From Leptospira ryugenii (GTDB lineage Bacteria > Spirochaetota > Leptospiria > Leptospirales > Leptospiraceae): a DNA stretch of 64,000 bases. Position 1 is the first letter of the stretch, and each line of letters starts with the position of its first letter. A model generated the notes under the pieces. The model worked only from the letters and a program-made list of their open reading frames with translations, was not told the origin of the DNA and ran no database searches. Below are positions 52,848 through 62,031 of the stretch, piece by piece. Both the position numbers and the translations under genes were made by a program. The stretch lies in assembly GCF_003114855.1 (NCBI RefSeq), contig NZ_BFBB01000009.1:213984-277983 (forward strand). The letters run 5' to 3'.

Positions 52848-55800
52848 TTTTTCTTTACTCCTATTTGCGTATCCTTGTGATAAATAATGGCATATATGCA
52901 TGGAACAAAAAATAGTGTGGCGAAAGTCGCAACACTCAGTCCACCGATCACCGCAATCCCTAGAGGTGCATTCTGAGAGTTGCTAAATGCCATAGGAACC
53001 ATTCCTATGATCATCGCAGATGCAGTCATGAGTACAGGTCGTATCCTTGCGTATCCAGACTCAACAGCAGCTTCTAGTGCATTCTTATGTTCCGCGTACC
53101 TTTCCCTCGCATATGAAACAATTAATATGGAATTAGCTGTTGCTGTTCCCATGCACATGATCGCACCTGTAAGTGCCGGGACCGAAAGATTTGTATCAGT
53201 AAGAAATAATATCCAAGCAATACCCGCGAGTGCGCCCGGAAGAGCTGTAATGATGATAAATGGATCTGTCCAGCTTTGAAAATTAACAACCATTAGAAGG
53301 TATACTAAAAGAATTGCTAAAGATAAACCTGCCATTAACTCCGCGTAAGCTATTCTCATCGTTTCTGCCTGCCCGTGGATTTCTAATGCAGCTCCTTTCG
53401 GCAGTTCAGAATTTAGTGAATGAACCACTGTTTCCACATCACTTAGAACAGATCCTATATCTCTACCTTCCGCAGACACATAGATATCAACTAATGAAAG
53501 TAGATTATGATGCGTAATTAATCCAGGAGTACCTGTCGCAGTCAGTTTGGCCAAATTTCCAAGAAGTTGAATCGAGCCTTTGTCTTGGTTTAGCTCACCC
53601 GTATTTACAGGAACTGTAAGTAGATCTTGGGTTTGCTTCATTTGTATTTGAGGTACATATATATTTACTTGGTAAGAAATACCAGTTTTTCGATCGAGCC
53701 AGTACTTTTGGTCTATCTGTTGGCTCCCGGAAGTTGTGAGTAACATATTTTCTGCCAATGATTTTAAAGGAAGGCTTATATTAAGACCTAAATTTCGATT
53801 TCCTTCTACCATTAGTGTTGGTGTATTCATTGTTTGGTGAATTACAACATCAGCCGAACCTGTTACTTCTTTAAGTTTGGATTGAAGTTTTCTTGCGAAT
53901 TCAAAATTTGCCTCTAAATCTAAGCCATTGATCTGTACATCGATAGGTGCCGGAGAGCCAAAATTGAGTATCACAGATGTTAGGTCTGCCGGTTGAAAAG
54001 TAAAGATAGTTCCTGGATACGACTTCGCCAATTCTTTTCTAAGTGTTTTTCGATAGTCCCAAACGGGAGCCGCTTCCTCCTTGAGAGAGATGGTGATATC
54101 ACAATCTTGAGACCCAATGGTAGGAGTTGGGATGAAAGCCATATTGTGAGGACTTACTACAGGCAATCCGCAGTTGCTGAGGATGTTTTCCACCTTTCCT
54201 GCTAGTATTTTTTTGATATCTTCGGATACAAGAGTTGCGATTCTACCTGTGACTTCAAGCCGTGTACCCAAAGGTGCCCGCATATGCATTTGAATCGTAT
54301 TGGATTTAATCTCTGGGAAAAAATCTCTTCCTAAAAAGATTAGTAATGATAATGAAGAAACTGCAATAATTAGGAAAATCTGTACAAATCGTTTACGATT
54401 ATCTATTACTCTTTTTAAAAGAAAGTGATACTCTTCTCTCATATGATTAAATTGAGTTTCGAAGCTTTTCTGGAATCGTTTCAAGAAGCCTACAATTTCG
54501 TATACGCGTGTTATTCGAATAAAAATCGATATGATTTCTGATAACATAAATCCAATTCGATAAAAAATTCCACCTTTAATTCTTTCTGTTTTTGTGTAAC
54601 TTTTATTTCCCTTTGGCAATTTTTTATCACTATGCCCATGTTCATGTAGCATATATTTTGCCATTGTTGGAACCAAAGTTCTCGACAATAAAAAAGAGGC
54701 TAACATGGCAAACATTACCGATTTTGCCATTGGCATAAACAACCAGCCAGATACTCCCGTTAGCTGAAAGAGTGGAAGCCAGACAATGACAATGGCAAGC
54801 GTGGCTACGAACGTGGGGATGACAATTTCATTTGCTGCATCAACAATTGCAATTTCCAAAGGTTTGTGCATCTCCAGATGTGTATCAATATTTTCTATCA
54901 TTACAGTAGCATCATCTACTAATATCCCGACTGCCAAAGCCAGCCCCCCTAAAGTCATGATGTTAATGGTTTCACCAGTTAGATGGAGTAATATGATGGA
55001 ACAGAGTAATGATAATGGGATAGAAGTAGCAATGATGGCTGTGGAACGCCATGAACCAAGGAACAAAAGTACTGCGATACCTGTCAATGCAGATGCAAGT
55101 ACCATTTCATGGACAACATTTTCGATAGAATCTTCTACGAATATTGATGCATCATTTAAAATTTTAAATTCTACATCGGCAGGTGAGATAGATTTGATTC
55201 GTGGGAGCATTTCTTTGATTCCATCAACTACTTCTAGGGTAGAGGCATCACCACTTTTCATCACGACGATCACAACCGATTGTTTTCCATCTACTAAAAC
55301 TGAATTCATCTGTGGAGGTCCTGATAGAGAAACATTCCCTACATCACGCATAAAAATAGTTCTCGAACCATCTGATTTGATTGGTATATGATTGAAGTCA
55401 TCAACTGCCATAGGCATTGCATTCGTCATGACCATCCAATCGGTTTTACCAATTTTTTGGTCACCCGCAGGGAGTACCAAACTTTGTTCATTGAAGGCAT
55501 GGTAAACATCTAAGGGTGAAAGATTCCTAGCCATAAGTTTCTCTTTGTCTAAGGAAACCAAAAGTTGCATTGGAGTTCCGCCATAGGGTTGCGGAATGAT
55601 GGCTCCAGGAATTGTTACCAGAAGAGACCGAATTCTCATAAATGCCAAATTGTATAGTTCAGCAGGAGTCATCGAATTGGACGTTACCTGAAGCATTGCG
55701 ACAGGTACAGAGGATGCCTCCAATCTCATAATCATCGGAGGAGAGATATCAGGCGGAAGTGAATTAACAACGGTTTGCGAAATTGCGGTAATTTCTGCTT

Positions 55801-56119
55801 CGGCTCCAGCCAGATTTGTTTCAGGTTGTAACTCTATATTGATGATACTACTTCCATAAAAGGATCGACTATCGATGCTCTTTATCCCTTCCACAGTAGT
55901 TGTTAAAGCTCTTTCAAATACAGAAGTGATTCTTCCAGAAACATCCTCCGGTAACATTCCTTGGTAAACCCACACAACAGATATTACCGGAATTTTAATT
56001 CCAGGAAAAACATCCGTAGGTGCTTTTCGAATCGTTTCGATTCCAAATAATAGGATTAAGATCGACATTACAACGAAGGTGTATGGTCGTTTGAGTGCAA
56101 TTTTTACTATCTCATTCAT
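52844..56119 (-). CDS. RND efflux pump, HAE-type
   Basis: The 1091-residue pump has about twelve membrane helices and two large periplasmic loops. The proton-relay pair is in helix 4, LALAVGILVDDATVMIENIDTHLE near 395-418; two adjacent Asp residues fit hydrophobic/amphiphilic-compound (HAE) pumps rather than metal (HME) pumps. The start PTDVFPGIKIPVISVVW and the GTATANSILIVSYA segment of helix 10-11 are typical. It overlaps the outer-membrane-factor stop and the adaptor start by ATGA, making a strictly coupled operon. Substrate unknown. Confidence 0.94.
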   Translation of the reverse strand: MNEIVKIALKRPYTFVVMSILILLFGIETIRKAPTDVFPGIKIPVISVVWVYQGMLPEDVSGRITSVFERALTTTVEGIKSIDSRSFYGSSIINIELQPETNLAGAEAEITAISQTVVNSLPPDISPPMIMRLEASSVPVAMLQVTSNSMTPAELYNLAFMRIRSLLVTIPGAIIPQPYGGTPMQLLVSLDKEKLMARNLSPLDVYHAFNEQSLVLPAGDQKIGKTDWMVMTNAMPMAVDDFNHIPIKSDGSRTIFMRDVGNVSLSGPPQMNSVLVDGKQSVVIVVMKSGDASTLEVVDGIKEMLPRIKSISPADVEFKILNDASIFVEDSIENVVHEMVLASALTGIAVLLFLGSWRSTAIIATSIPLSLLCSIILLHLTGETINIMTLGGLALAVGILVDDATVMIENIDTHLEMHKPLEIAIVDAANEIVIPTFVATLAIVIVWLPLFQLTGVSGWLFMPMAKSVMFAMLASFLLSRTLVPTMAKYMLHEHGHSDKKLPKGNKSYTKTERIKGGIFYRIGFMLSEIISIFIRITRVYEIVGFLKRFQKSFETQFNHMREEYHFLLKRVIDNRKRFVQIFLIIAVSSLSLLIFLGRDFFPEIKSNTIQMHMRAPLGTRLEVTGRIATLVSEDIKKILAGKVENILSNCGLPVVSPHNMAFIPTPTIGSQDCDITISLKEEAAPVWDYRKTLRKELAKSYPGTIFTFQPADLTSVILNFGSPAPIDVQINGLDLEANFEFARKLQSKLKEVTGSADVVIHQTMNTPTLMVEGNRNLGLNISLPLKSLAENMLLTTSGSQQIDQKYWLDRKTGISYQVNIYVPQIQMKQTQDLLTVPVNTGELNQDKGSIQLLGNLAKLTATGTPGLITHHNLLSLVDIYVSAEGRDIGSVLSDVETVVHSLNSELPKGAALEIHGQAETMRIAYAELMAGLSLAILLVYLLMVVNFQSWTDPFIIITALPGALAGIAWILFLTDTNLSVPALTGAIMCMGTATANSILIVSYARERYAEHKNALEAAVESGYARIRPVLMTASAMIIGMVPMAFSNSQNAPLGIAVIGGLSVATFATLFFVPCIYAIIYHKDTQIGVKKK

Positions 56120-57696
56120 TTTGTATTTTCCTTCCCATTTTGAATCGGTTTTGTGAGATCTATCCTTTGCGTTCGTTCCGTATTTGGAATAGGGACATCC
56201 TGTGTCTTTATGATTGTATCAGGGCTATCGTAGATTGTGAAAGGAATGATTTCATCATCCTTAGGAAGCTGAGATCGGCTCCATCCACCACCTAATGCAC
56301 GTATTAAAGTGATACTTGTATTTAGATAATCTACTTTTACTTGGATAGCACTTAACTTTGATTCTAAAGTTGATAATTGTGCATAGAGAATTTCCATACT
56401 ATTGCTGAGACCAGCGGTGTATAGCTGAGTTGTCATTTCTTGAGTTTGAAATGCCATCTCTACTGCTCGGTCTAGTTTTTCTGTTTCCAAAGCGAGATAT
56501 TTTGTTTGGGTTAAACTATTTTCGACTTCTCGAAATGCATTTAGTACTGTTGATCGATACATGTGTTCGGTCTCTCTGTAACTTGACCAGGCTTGTTGTA
56601 ATTGTGCCCGACGAAAGCCACCCTGAAAGATGGGGATACTTCCTAGAGATCCATATGACCAGTAGCTATTTGAGGAGCTTAATATATTTGAACCACTCTC
56701 CCAGCCACCTGTCGCACCGAATGAGATATTTGGAAAAAAGGCTGCTTTCGCGATTCCTATCTCTCTATTTGCCTTTGCCATCTTTCTCTCAGCTGCGGCT
56801 ATATCTGGCCTTCTCTCAAGAAGCTGTGAAGGTAGATGGTTTGGAATTTGAAATCGTATGGATTGTAAATTTGGATCTTCTGCGATATGAAATTGAGTAG
56901 GAGTTCGATTGATGAGTACTGCAATAGATGTTTCGATGATTCGCCGTTGGCTCAAAATTTCAAACCTACGCGCCTCTGCGGTACTTAGTAAATACTCTGC
57001 TCTAAACACATCGAGCTTTGGAGAGAGTCCTCCTTTAAACCTTTGGTTTACGAGCTCGAGTAACTTCTGATAGTATTGGATGGATAAATCAAATGTATCC
57101 TTCTTTGCATCAAGTCCCCTAAGAGTAAAATAGTTGGTTGCAATTTCTGATTGTAAACTTAAACGAGCAGACGCATATTGGGCGGCGATGGATTCTGCTT
57201 CGTACAGCTTTGCCCAAGTTTCATTTCGAATGCTAGACCAAAAGTCTGGCTCCCAAGAAGCAGTACTCCCTACATTCACATTCCCATCTTTTGTCGGGTC
57301 CAGTGGTCCACGAAAGAGTGCATTTTCTGATTGCTGGTTATTGCTAACTCCAAGTCCCAATCCAAAGTTTGGCAATAGTTTGGACCGAGCTTTCATAACA
57401 ATATCCCGTGCTTGGAGAAATCTCTCTGCGCTCGCTTGTAAGTCCGGATTTGCTCTTAGTGCCTCCTCTTCCAATTGATCCAATGTCGGATCCCCAAAGA
57501 GTTTCCACCACTCGCTAACAATTTCTGCTCCGCCTGGATTCGCTTTTACAAAAGGCGCCTGCCCCTCCCAATTGTCTGGCACAACAAACTCTTGCGGCTC
57601 ATACTTTGGTGCAAGATTAACAAATGCACTGTTTAGACATGCATTCAGAATCATGAGTAAAGTTATCGTAAGCCATCTGAAGTATTTTTTCGACAT
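56116..57696 (-). CDS. Outer-membrane efflux factor (TolC/NodT-type lipoprotein)
   Basis: The 526-residue protein has a lipoprotein signal with lipobox LNAC (Cys20), and two TolC-like repeats with long helices and the short strands of the barrel (FGLGLGVSNNQQ, NISFGATGGWESG). NodT-type motifs such as WWKLFGDPTLDQLEEEAL near 63 and ERRPDIAAAERKMAKAN are clear. An extra ~45 residues at the C-terminus are polar. It is the first pump-component gene of the operon, and its stop overlaps the pump start (ATGA). Confidence 0.92.
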   Translation of the reverse strand: MSKKYFRWLTITLLMILNACLNSAFVNLAPKYEPQEFVVPDNWEGQAPFVKANPGGAEIVSEWWKLFGDPTLDQLEEEALRANPDLQASAERFLQARDIVMKARSKLLPNFGLGLGVSNNQQSENALFRGPLDPTKDGNVNVGSTASWEPDFWSSIRNETWAKLYEAESIAAQYASARLSLQSEIATNYFTLRGLDAKKDTFDLSIQYYQKLLELVNQRFKGGLSPKLDVFRAEYLLSTAEARRFEILSQRRIIETSIAVLINRTPTQFHIAEDPNLQSIRFQIPNHLPSQLLERRPDIAAAERKMAKANREIGIAKAAFFPNISFGATGGWESGSNILSSSNSYWSYGSLGSIPIFQGGFRRAQLQQAWSSYRETEHMYRSTVLNAFREVENSLTQTKYLALETEKLDRAVEMAFQTQEMTTQLYTAGLSNSMEILYAQLSTLESKLSAIQVKVDYLNTSITLIRALGGGWSRSQLPKDDEIIPFTIYDSPDTIIKTQDVPIPNTERTQRIDLTKPIQNGKENTK

Positions 57697-57765
57697 ATAT
57701 CCCCCGTTATACGGACATAAAACAAGTTAACCTATCCAAAGAGAAAAAGGCTGACAGAGATTTGC

Positions 57766-58083
57766 TTAAGCTATTGGGGGGGGAAGATTGGTATAATGGG
57801 GATTTAAAGAAAAATGAGTAAATGAAAATGTTCCGTATGCAGAAATCCTCTCAGCGGAAGTTATCAAAGACCCTTTTGTGATTGAGTTCACAAAATAGAG
57901 AGAGGAAGACACTTGCTCTTCTTCTCTTTCTTCTAGATCGTTGTAAGCTACCAGTGATTGGACTTTTGATTCAATAATACCGGATTTTGATAGTGATATT
58001 GGAGATTGAAGAAAGCTAAGGGAAACTATTCCTACTGTAGTTAGGAGTATTACCATCGACTTTAGATGCTTCGAAAGTTTCAT
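57766..58083 (-). CDS. Small exported protein at the head of the efflux operon
   Basis: The 105-residue protein has a signal peptide (hydrophobic 9-24) and a short acidic mature part (YNDLEEREEEQV), ending in NLPPPIA encoded across a run of eight C. No His/Met metal motif is seen. It lies 69 bp before the efflux genes on the same strand and has its own promoter, so it is probably co-transcribed. Small exported proteins at the head of pump operons are common in spirochetes and other bacteria but of unknown role. Confidence 0.65.
   Translation of the reverse strand: MKLSKHLKSMVILLTTVGIVSLSFLQSPISLSKSGIIESKVQSLVAYNDLEEREEEQVSSSLYFVNSITKGSLITSAERISAYGTFSFTHFSLNPHYTNLPPPIA
57776..57783 (-). repeat. 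Run of eight C in the 3' end of the small exported gene
   Basis: The coding strand has CCCCCCCC in the final codons (LPPP). One base fewer gives a stop almost at once; one more reads past the present stop. Such a tract can slip during replication. Confidence 0.5.
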
Positions 58084-58145
58084 CTATCTTTCCCTTAGGT
58101 CTTAGTCTGTCCCAGCCAAGAGGATTGCAAGTTTTTTTAAAAAAA

Positions 58146-58174
58146 ATGCTAAAAATCATACTTTTATGTTACAA
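58146..58174 (-). promoter_or_regulatory. Possible promoter of the small exported gene and efflux operon
   Basis: On the minus strand TTGTAA (58174-58169) and TAGCAT (58151-58146) are 17 bases apart, upstream of AAGGGAAAG and the ATG at 58083. A T7A8 run lies just after. The remaining ~100 bp up to the srkA stop is A/T-rich with no other element seen. Confidence 0.45.
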
Positions 58175-58276
58175 ATCCTAAAATATGAATCATAATTCGT
58201 GTAATTTCACTCCTATTTTATCTTTTTTCTTGTATTTTAGCGATTGATAAAGTGCTAACAAATAACAATCTTATAT

Positions 58277-59311
58277 TTAGTTCTCCCAATCCCAGAAAAA
58301 ATCTTTATTGCTCAGTTCAGTGTCTGCCTTTTCTGTTTGCGTTTCTGCAGTAAGTTGGTTGGGAATGCCTTTCTCTAAGGTTTCTAAATCGATTGTTTCT
58401 TGGATCCAATACTCTTCCGTACCAAAATGAGGGAATAGACTGGGGAAGGAGGGATCTTCCCAACGTTTAGCAATCCAAGCTGCATAGTGTACATAACGAA
58501 TTCCACGAAGAGGTTCAATCAGTTCTAACCAACGTGGATTAATTTCGCAGTATTCTTTGTAACCAGAAAAGAAAACTTCTCTTTCATATTCTTCTCGCCT
58601 TCCTCCAAAAGGCAAAAGCATCCAAAAATCTTGTACGATAGGACCCTCCATAAAATCATCAAAATCCAGAACGGAAAAACCAGAATCAGAAAGTAAAAGA
58701 TTTCCTTTATGGAAGTCTCCATGTATCCTCTGAAAAGGTACGTTTAGTTCTTCTAATTTACTTTCATACATTTGGAAAACAGATTCCGCAGCTTGGATGT
58801 ATCTTTTTTTAAGTTGTTTATTTTGGATAAAGGACCCATTGGCAATGAAATCTAATGCCGGTTTAGCATAGGTATCAAGCCTCAATTTACTTCTATGGAT
58901 ACAGTTTGTACTTTTCCCCACCGTATGAAGACGACCCATAAGCCTTCCCAATCGAAAGAGATCATCTTCTTTGATTTCTTCTACGATCCTCCCCTTTTGG
59001 AGTGGCCAAATGGCAAAAACTAAATCATGTTTCGAAAACAAAGATTGATTTTCTATGCGAATCGGAGTGAGAACTGGTATATCATTCTCGCTCAATTCAT
59101 ACAAAAATTGGTGTTCTTCTAAAATGGCTTCGCGTTTCCATCTACCGGGCCGATAGAATTTAACAACATATCGTTCTTTGCCTTCTATTTCAAAATCGTA
59201 GACTCGATTTTCTACACTGTTTAAGGCTACGAGTCGTCCTGTAGGTGAAAATCCTAATGATTCTAAGGAGGAGAAAATAAGATCGGGGGAGAGAGTATGG
59301 AATTGATTCAA
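58277..59311 (-). CDS. srkA: Stress response kinase A (SrkA/YihE-type protein kinase)
   Basis: The 344-residue aminoglycoside-phosphotransferase-fold kinase matches SrkA along its length: LNSVENRVYDFEIEGKERYVVKFYRPGRW near 30-58, then EEHQFLYEL, the catalytic loop RIHGDFHKGNLLL near 196-208 with Asp and Asn, the metal motif LDFDDF near 218, QDFWMLLPF, and YWIQETI near the end. SrkA is a Ser/Thr kinase that limits stress-induced death in enteric bacteria. The start is TTG overlapping the TGA of the upstream GGDEF gene; no ATG lies nearby. Coupling to a c-di-GMP synthase gene is notable. Confidence 0.88.
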   Translation of the reverse strand: MNQFHTLSPDLIFSSLESLGFSPTGRLVALNSVENRVYDFEIEGKERYVVKFYRPGRWKREAILEEHQFLYELSENDIPVLTPIRIENQSLFSKHDLVFAIWPLQKGRIVEEIKEDDLFRLGRLMGRLHTVGKSTNCIHRSKLRLDTYAKPALDFIANGSFIQNKQLKKRYIQAAESVFQMYESKLEELNVPFQRIHGDFHKGNLLLSDSGFSVLDFDDFMEGPIVQDFWMLLPFGGRREEYEREVFFSGYKEYCEINPRWLELIEPLRGIRYVHYAAWIAKRWEDPSFPSLFPHFGTEEYWIQETIDLETLEKGIPNQLTAETQTEKADTELSNKDFFWDWEN

Positions 59312-60210
59312 TTTTTATCTTGTACGAGAACTTTATTTCTTCCAGACTCTTTGGCAACATAGAGCAATCGATCAGCTTCTCTCATATACTGGAATACTGA
59401 ATCGTTGGTTTGGATTTGGCCACCGCTGATTCCGCCGCTAAAGGTAATAAAAAATTCTCGATTATCCTCTGTTACCTGCTTATGGCTTGCGACTAAATTT
59501 CTTATTTTTTCCATTACGAGAAGAGCGTTTTGAAGGTTGGTTTCTGGTAGTAAGATTAAATATTCTTCCCCACCATACCGAGCGACTACATCTGTTTGCC
59601 GAAGGTGGTTCTTAAGAATTGTGGCAATACATCTCAATACAGAATCACCCATATCATGTCCGTACGTATCGTTCACATGTTTGAAATGATCGATGTCTAA
59701 TAAACAAATAGAAAATGGATGCCCATGCCTTTTGCAGCGGAAAAATTCTTGGGTGACGCGGTCATCCATATAACGTCTATTATAAAGATTTGTCAAAGGA
59801 TCACGGATCGATGTCTCTAATAACAATTCTTGAAGGCCTTTGATGCGAAGTGCACCATAGATCCTGGCAAGGAGTTCAATCTCATCGGCGGGTTTACGCA
59901 TAAAATCTGTTGCCCCAGCTTCGAATGCTTCCTTCACTTTGCTTGATTCTTGGTGGCTTGTGATCATGATAATGGGAAGCCATCCAGAAGGAGAAGAATC
60001 CATGAGTTCTTTTATGAGATCGATCCCTTCTCCATCGGGAAGAGACCAATCCATCAAAACCACATCGATTTCCTTTTCTCCTATTTGGTCTCGTGCTTCT
60101 TTGACATTCAAAGCTATGGTGGTTTCGTAACGATGTTTACGCAGCCAACGCTCCAATAGTCTGGCCTCGATTTCCGAGTCTTCTATGATTAATATATGAG
60201 CTAGGGCCAT
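59308..60210 (-). CDS. REC-GGDEF diguanylate cyclase
   Basis: A receiver domain (about 5-125) with Asp54 in VVLMDWSLPDG and the Lys of MRKP is joined to a GGDEF domain (about 140-300). The active site reads GGEEY near 211-215, and an RxxD inhibitory site (RQTD) lies five residues before it, so it should make c-di-GMP with product feedback. This is the PleD/WspR-like layout. I used the ATG at 60208-60210; a GTG three codons upstream is also in frame. It is followed by srkA with a TTGA overlap. The cognate histidine kinase is not nearby. Confidence 0.93.
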   Translation of the reverse strand: MALAHILIIEDSEIEARLLERWLRKHRYETTIALNVKEARDQIGEKEIDVVLMDWSLPDGEGIDLIKELMDSSPSGWLPIIMITSHQESSKVKEAFEAGATDFMRKPADEIELLARIYGALRIKGLQELLLETSIRDPLTNLYNRRYMDDRVTQEFFRCKRHGHPFSICLLDIDHFKHVNDTYGHDMGDSVLRCIATILKNHLRQTDVVARYGGEEYLILLPETNLQNALLVMEKIRNLVASHKQVTEDNREFFITFSGGISGGQIQTNDSVFQYMREADRLLYVAKESGRNKVLVQDKN

Positions 60211-60231
60211 GGCCTTCACTGGTTTAGAAGA

Positions 60232-62031
60232 TCACTTTTCCTTTTTTTTTCTAGAAAAAATTGATTCGGCTTCCTTTTCGTCTATAGGAACTTTTACTAC
60301 AGTTCCACCTTCCTTCCTCACCTGGTTCAAGTCTACGACTGCACCAACCAACAGACCTTTTGCTTTGGAGCTTGTATCTTTGACTCCATAGAGCACCCAC
60401 TTCCCGCCTTCCAAAGATAGGACTAAATAAGAACAGTCTGCAACCGCAAGCAAGGAGTGGGCTGATAGCTGGGCCATCACCTCATAACTTAAAACGACAC
60501 CAGATCCTAAGGTAACTCCTATGGGAACACCTGCTGATTTTCCTAGGTAGTAGATGCCAAAGCCAGTACCAGTCCCAAAACTTGCAACGGTTCCCGTGGT
60601 GCCTGTTACGACGGCAGCGGTTTTCCCTCCGACATAGGTGGTAGAGCTGAGGCCAAGGGATGTTGTGGCGATGCTTGCCCCAGTGGCAGTGCCGGTAATG
60701 GAAATACCTCCACCGACCAAGGCTTGCGAGCTTGTTTGGCCCAGAAGAGATATGGGCGCCAAAATGTAACGTCCCGATGTTTCTGTCAAAATGGCAGCTC
60801 CTTTGGTAGAATACTTGGCTGTTTTTCTAGCTAAGTAGGCAGAAGACTTTCCTCCTAGTTTAAGTGAATTGTATGATTCACCTAACAAGACCTCTGTGCT
60901 ACCTAAAATCGCACCGAGTCCGAGTTCAGCTGTTGGAGCAATTACATAGACAACTCCTTTGCCAGCAATTGTCAATGTTTCCACTAATATATAGACTCCT
61001 GAAACAATTCCAAGTGTTGCTGTGGACGAAACAACAACGGCAGGATAAACAATTGAGTTTAAACCGATATAACCGATCGACAAGATAGAAAGCTTTCCGA
61101 TTGGTTTGAGTAGAGCATCGAAAAACAAAGCTTTGGTGGTTTTGGAAAATGCTTTGAGTAGAGATAGTGATAAACCAGCACCTTCTGCGATTGATTCAAT
61201 GTCTTGGCTTGCTTCTTTTAGTTCTGCTTTAATATCAGAGGTATAATTAAAAATGGTCTCCTTCCAGGCGGAGGCAATGGATGTAGAGTGTTCACTCCGA
61301 AAACTTTCTGATTCCTGTAAGAGTGTCTCAAGTTTGTTGCCCTTTAGTTCTTCATAAGACCCTTCCCAGGCTGTTTTAAAGATCTCGTCGATGTCTACAT
61401 AGCCATATACAAAGGAATCGAAACCATCTCGAAAGGTTGTAGAGTATCCACTCATTCTCTTTTTAAAATCGGGTGATGTATCTCGTTCCACTGGGTCTTT
61501 GAATTCATTTTCTGCCCATAGTTCCCAATCTTTTCTGAGTTGGATGGAATCATTGACAACTTTCTCATGCGTTTTGATCCCACTGCTAAAAGATGTTCCG
61601 ATTAACTTTTTAGCTTTCGCATTTGAAGTGTACATAATGTACAATCCTGGCTTGGTAGTATGCTCATAAATTGATTTTGTAAGATCATCTCCTCCTTCTG
61701 AAATATCATCTGCTAAAGACCAACTTTTCTTCGTCCCTTCTTTGATCACAACGACGGATTCTTTGGCTTTTAAAATCGCCTTTGAGAACTCGGCTTTCGC
61801 AAATCCCACTCGCCTTCCTAAAATAAAGATCTCTCCTTCTTCCATCGGAGGAATGAATTTTATACTCGTGCCAGCAATGGGAACAGCCCCTTGGAAATAG
61901 AGTGATTTATGGCCTTCCCCTATTAATTTTTTCGAATTGCGCAATGGGTCATCTTTGTCTTGTTTTGTGGTAGAACAAACCTGCAAAAAGAAAAATGAGA
62001 GAATGGTAAGGCTTGAGATTATTTTTTTCAT
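60232..62031 (-). CDS. Lipoprotein with Gly/Thr/Ser-rich C-terminal half (paralogue B)
   Basis: The 599-residue protein has a lipobox LQVCS at about residues 16-20, a helical acidic region (about 150-300) and a long hydrophobic Gly/Ala/Ser/Thr-rich half (about 300-545), with stretches such as GGGISITGTATGASIATTSLG. It ends in a short soluble domain (LEGGKWVLYGVKD ... GAVVDLNQVRKEGGTVVKVPI) and a basic tail. The last ~110 residues match the end of its neighbour. The hydrophobic half may span or coat a membrane. No named family is recognised. ATG overlaps the neighbour's stop by ATGA. Confidence 0.75.
   Translation of the reverse strand: MKKIISSLTILSFFFLQVCSTTKQDKDDPLRNSKKLIGEGHKSLYFQGAVPIAGTSIKFIPPMEEGEIFILGRRVGFAKAEFSKAILKAKESVVVIKEGTKKSWSLADDISEGGDDLTKSIYEHTTKPGLYIMYTSNAKAKKLIGTSFSSGIKTHEKVVNDSIQLRKDWELWAENEFKDPVERDTSPDFKKRMSGYSTTFRDGFDSFVYGYVDIDEIFKTAWEGSYEELKGNKLETLLQESESFRSEHSTSIASAWKETIFNYTSDIKAELKEASQDIESIAEGAGLSLSLLKAFSKTTKALFFDALLKPIGKLSILSIGYIGLNSIVYPAVVVSSTATLGIVSGVYILVETLTIAGKGVVYVIAPTAELGLGAILGSTEVLLGESYNSLKLGGKSSAYLARKTAKYSTKGAAILTETSGRYILAPISLLGQTSSQALVGGGISITGTATGASIATTSLGLSSTTYVGGKTAAVVTGTTGTVASFGTGTGFGIYYLGKSAGVPIGVTLGSGVVLSYEVMAQLSAHSLLAVADCSYLVLSLEGGKWVLYGVKDTSSKAKGLLVGAVVDLNQVRKEGGTVVKVPIDEKEAESIFSRKKKEK

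Noticed and set aside
54786..55391. 201-residue open frame opposite the RND pump gene
   Set aside because: Antisense shadow of a conserved pump region; no start signal or family resemblance.
50515..57696. Heavy-metal (Cus-type) efflux
   Set aside because: Helix 4 of the pump has the adjacent Asp pair typical of HAE pumps, and no Met/His-rich metal motifs are seen in the adaptors or the small leading protein. The nearby YHS protein alone is not enough.
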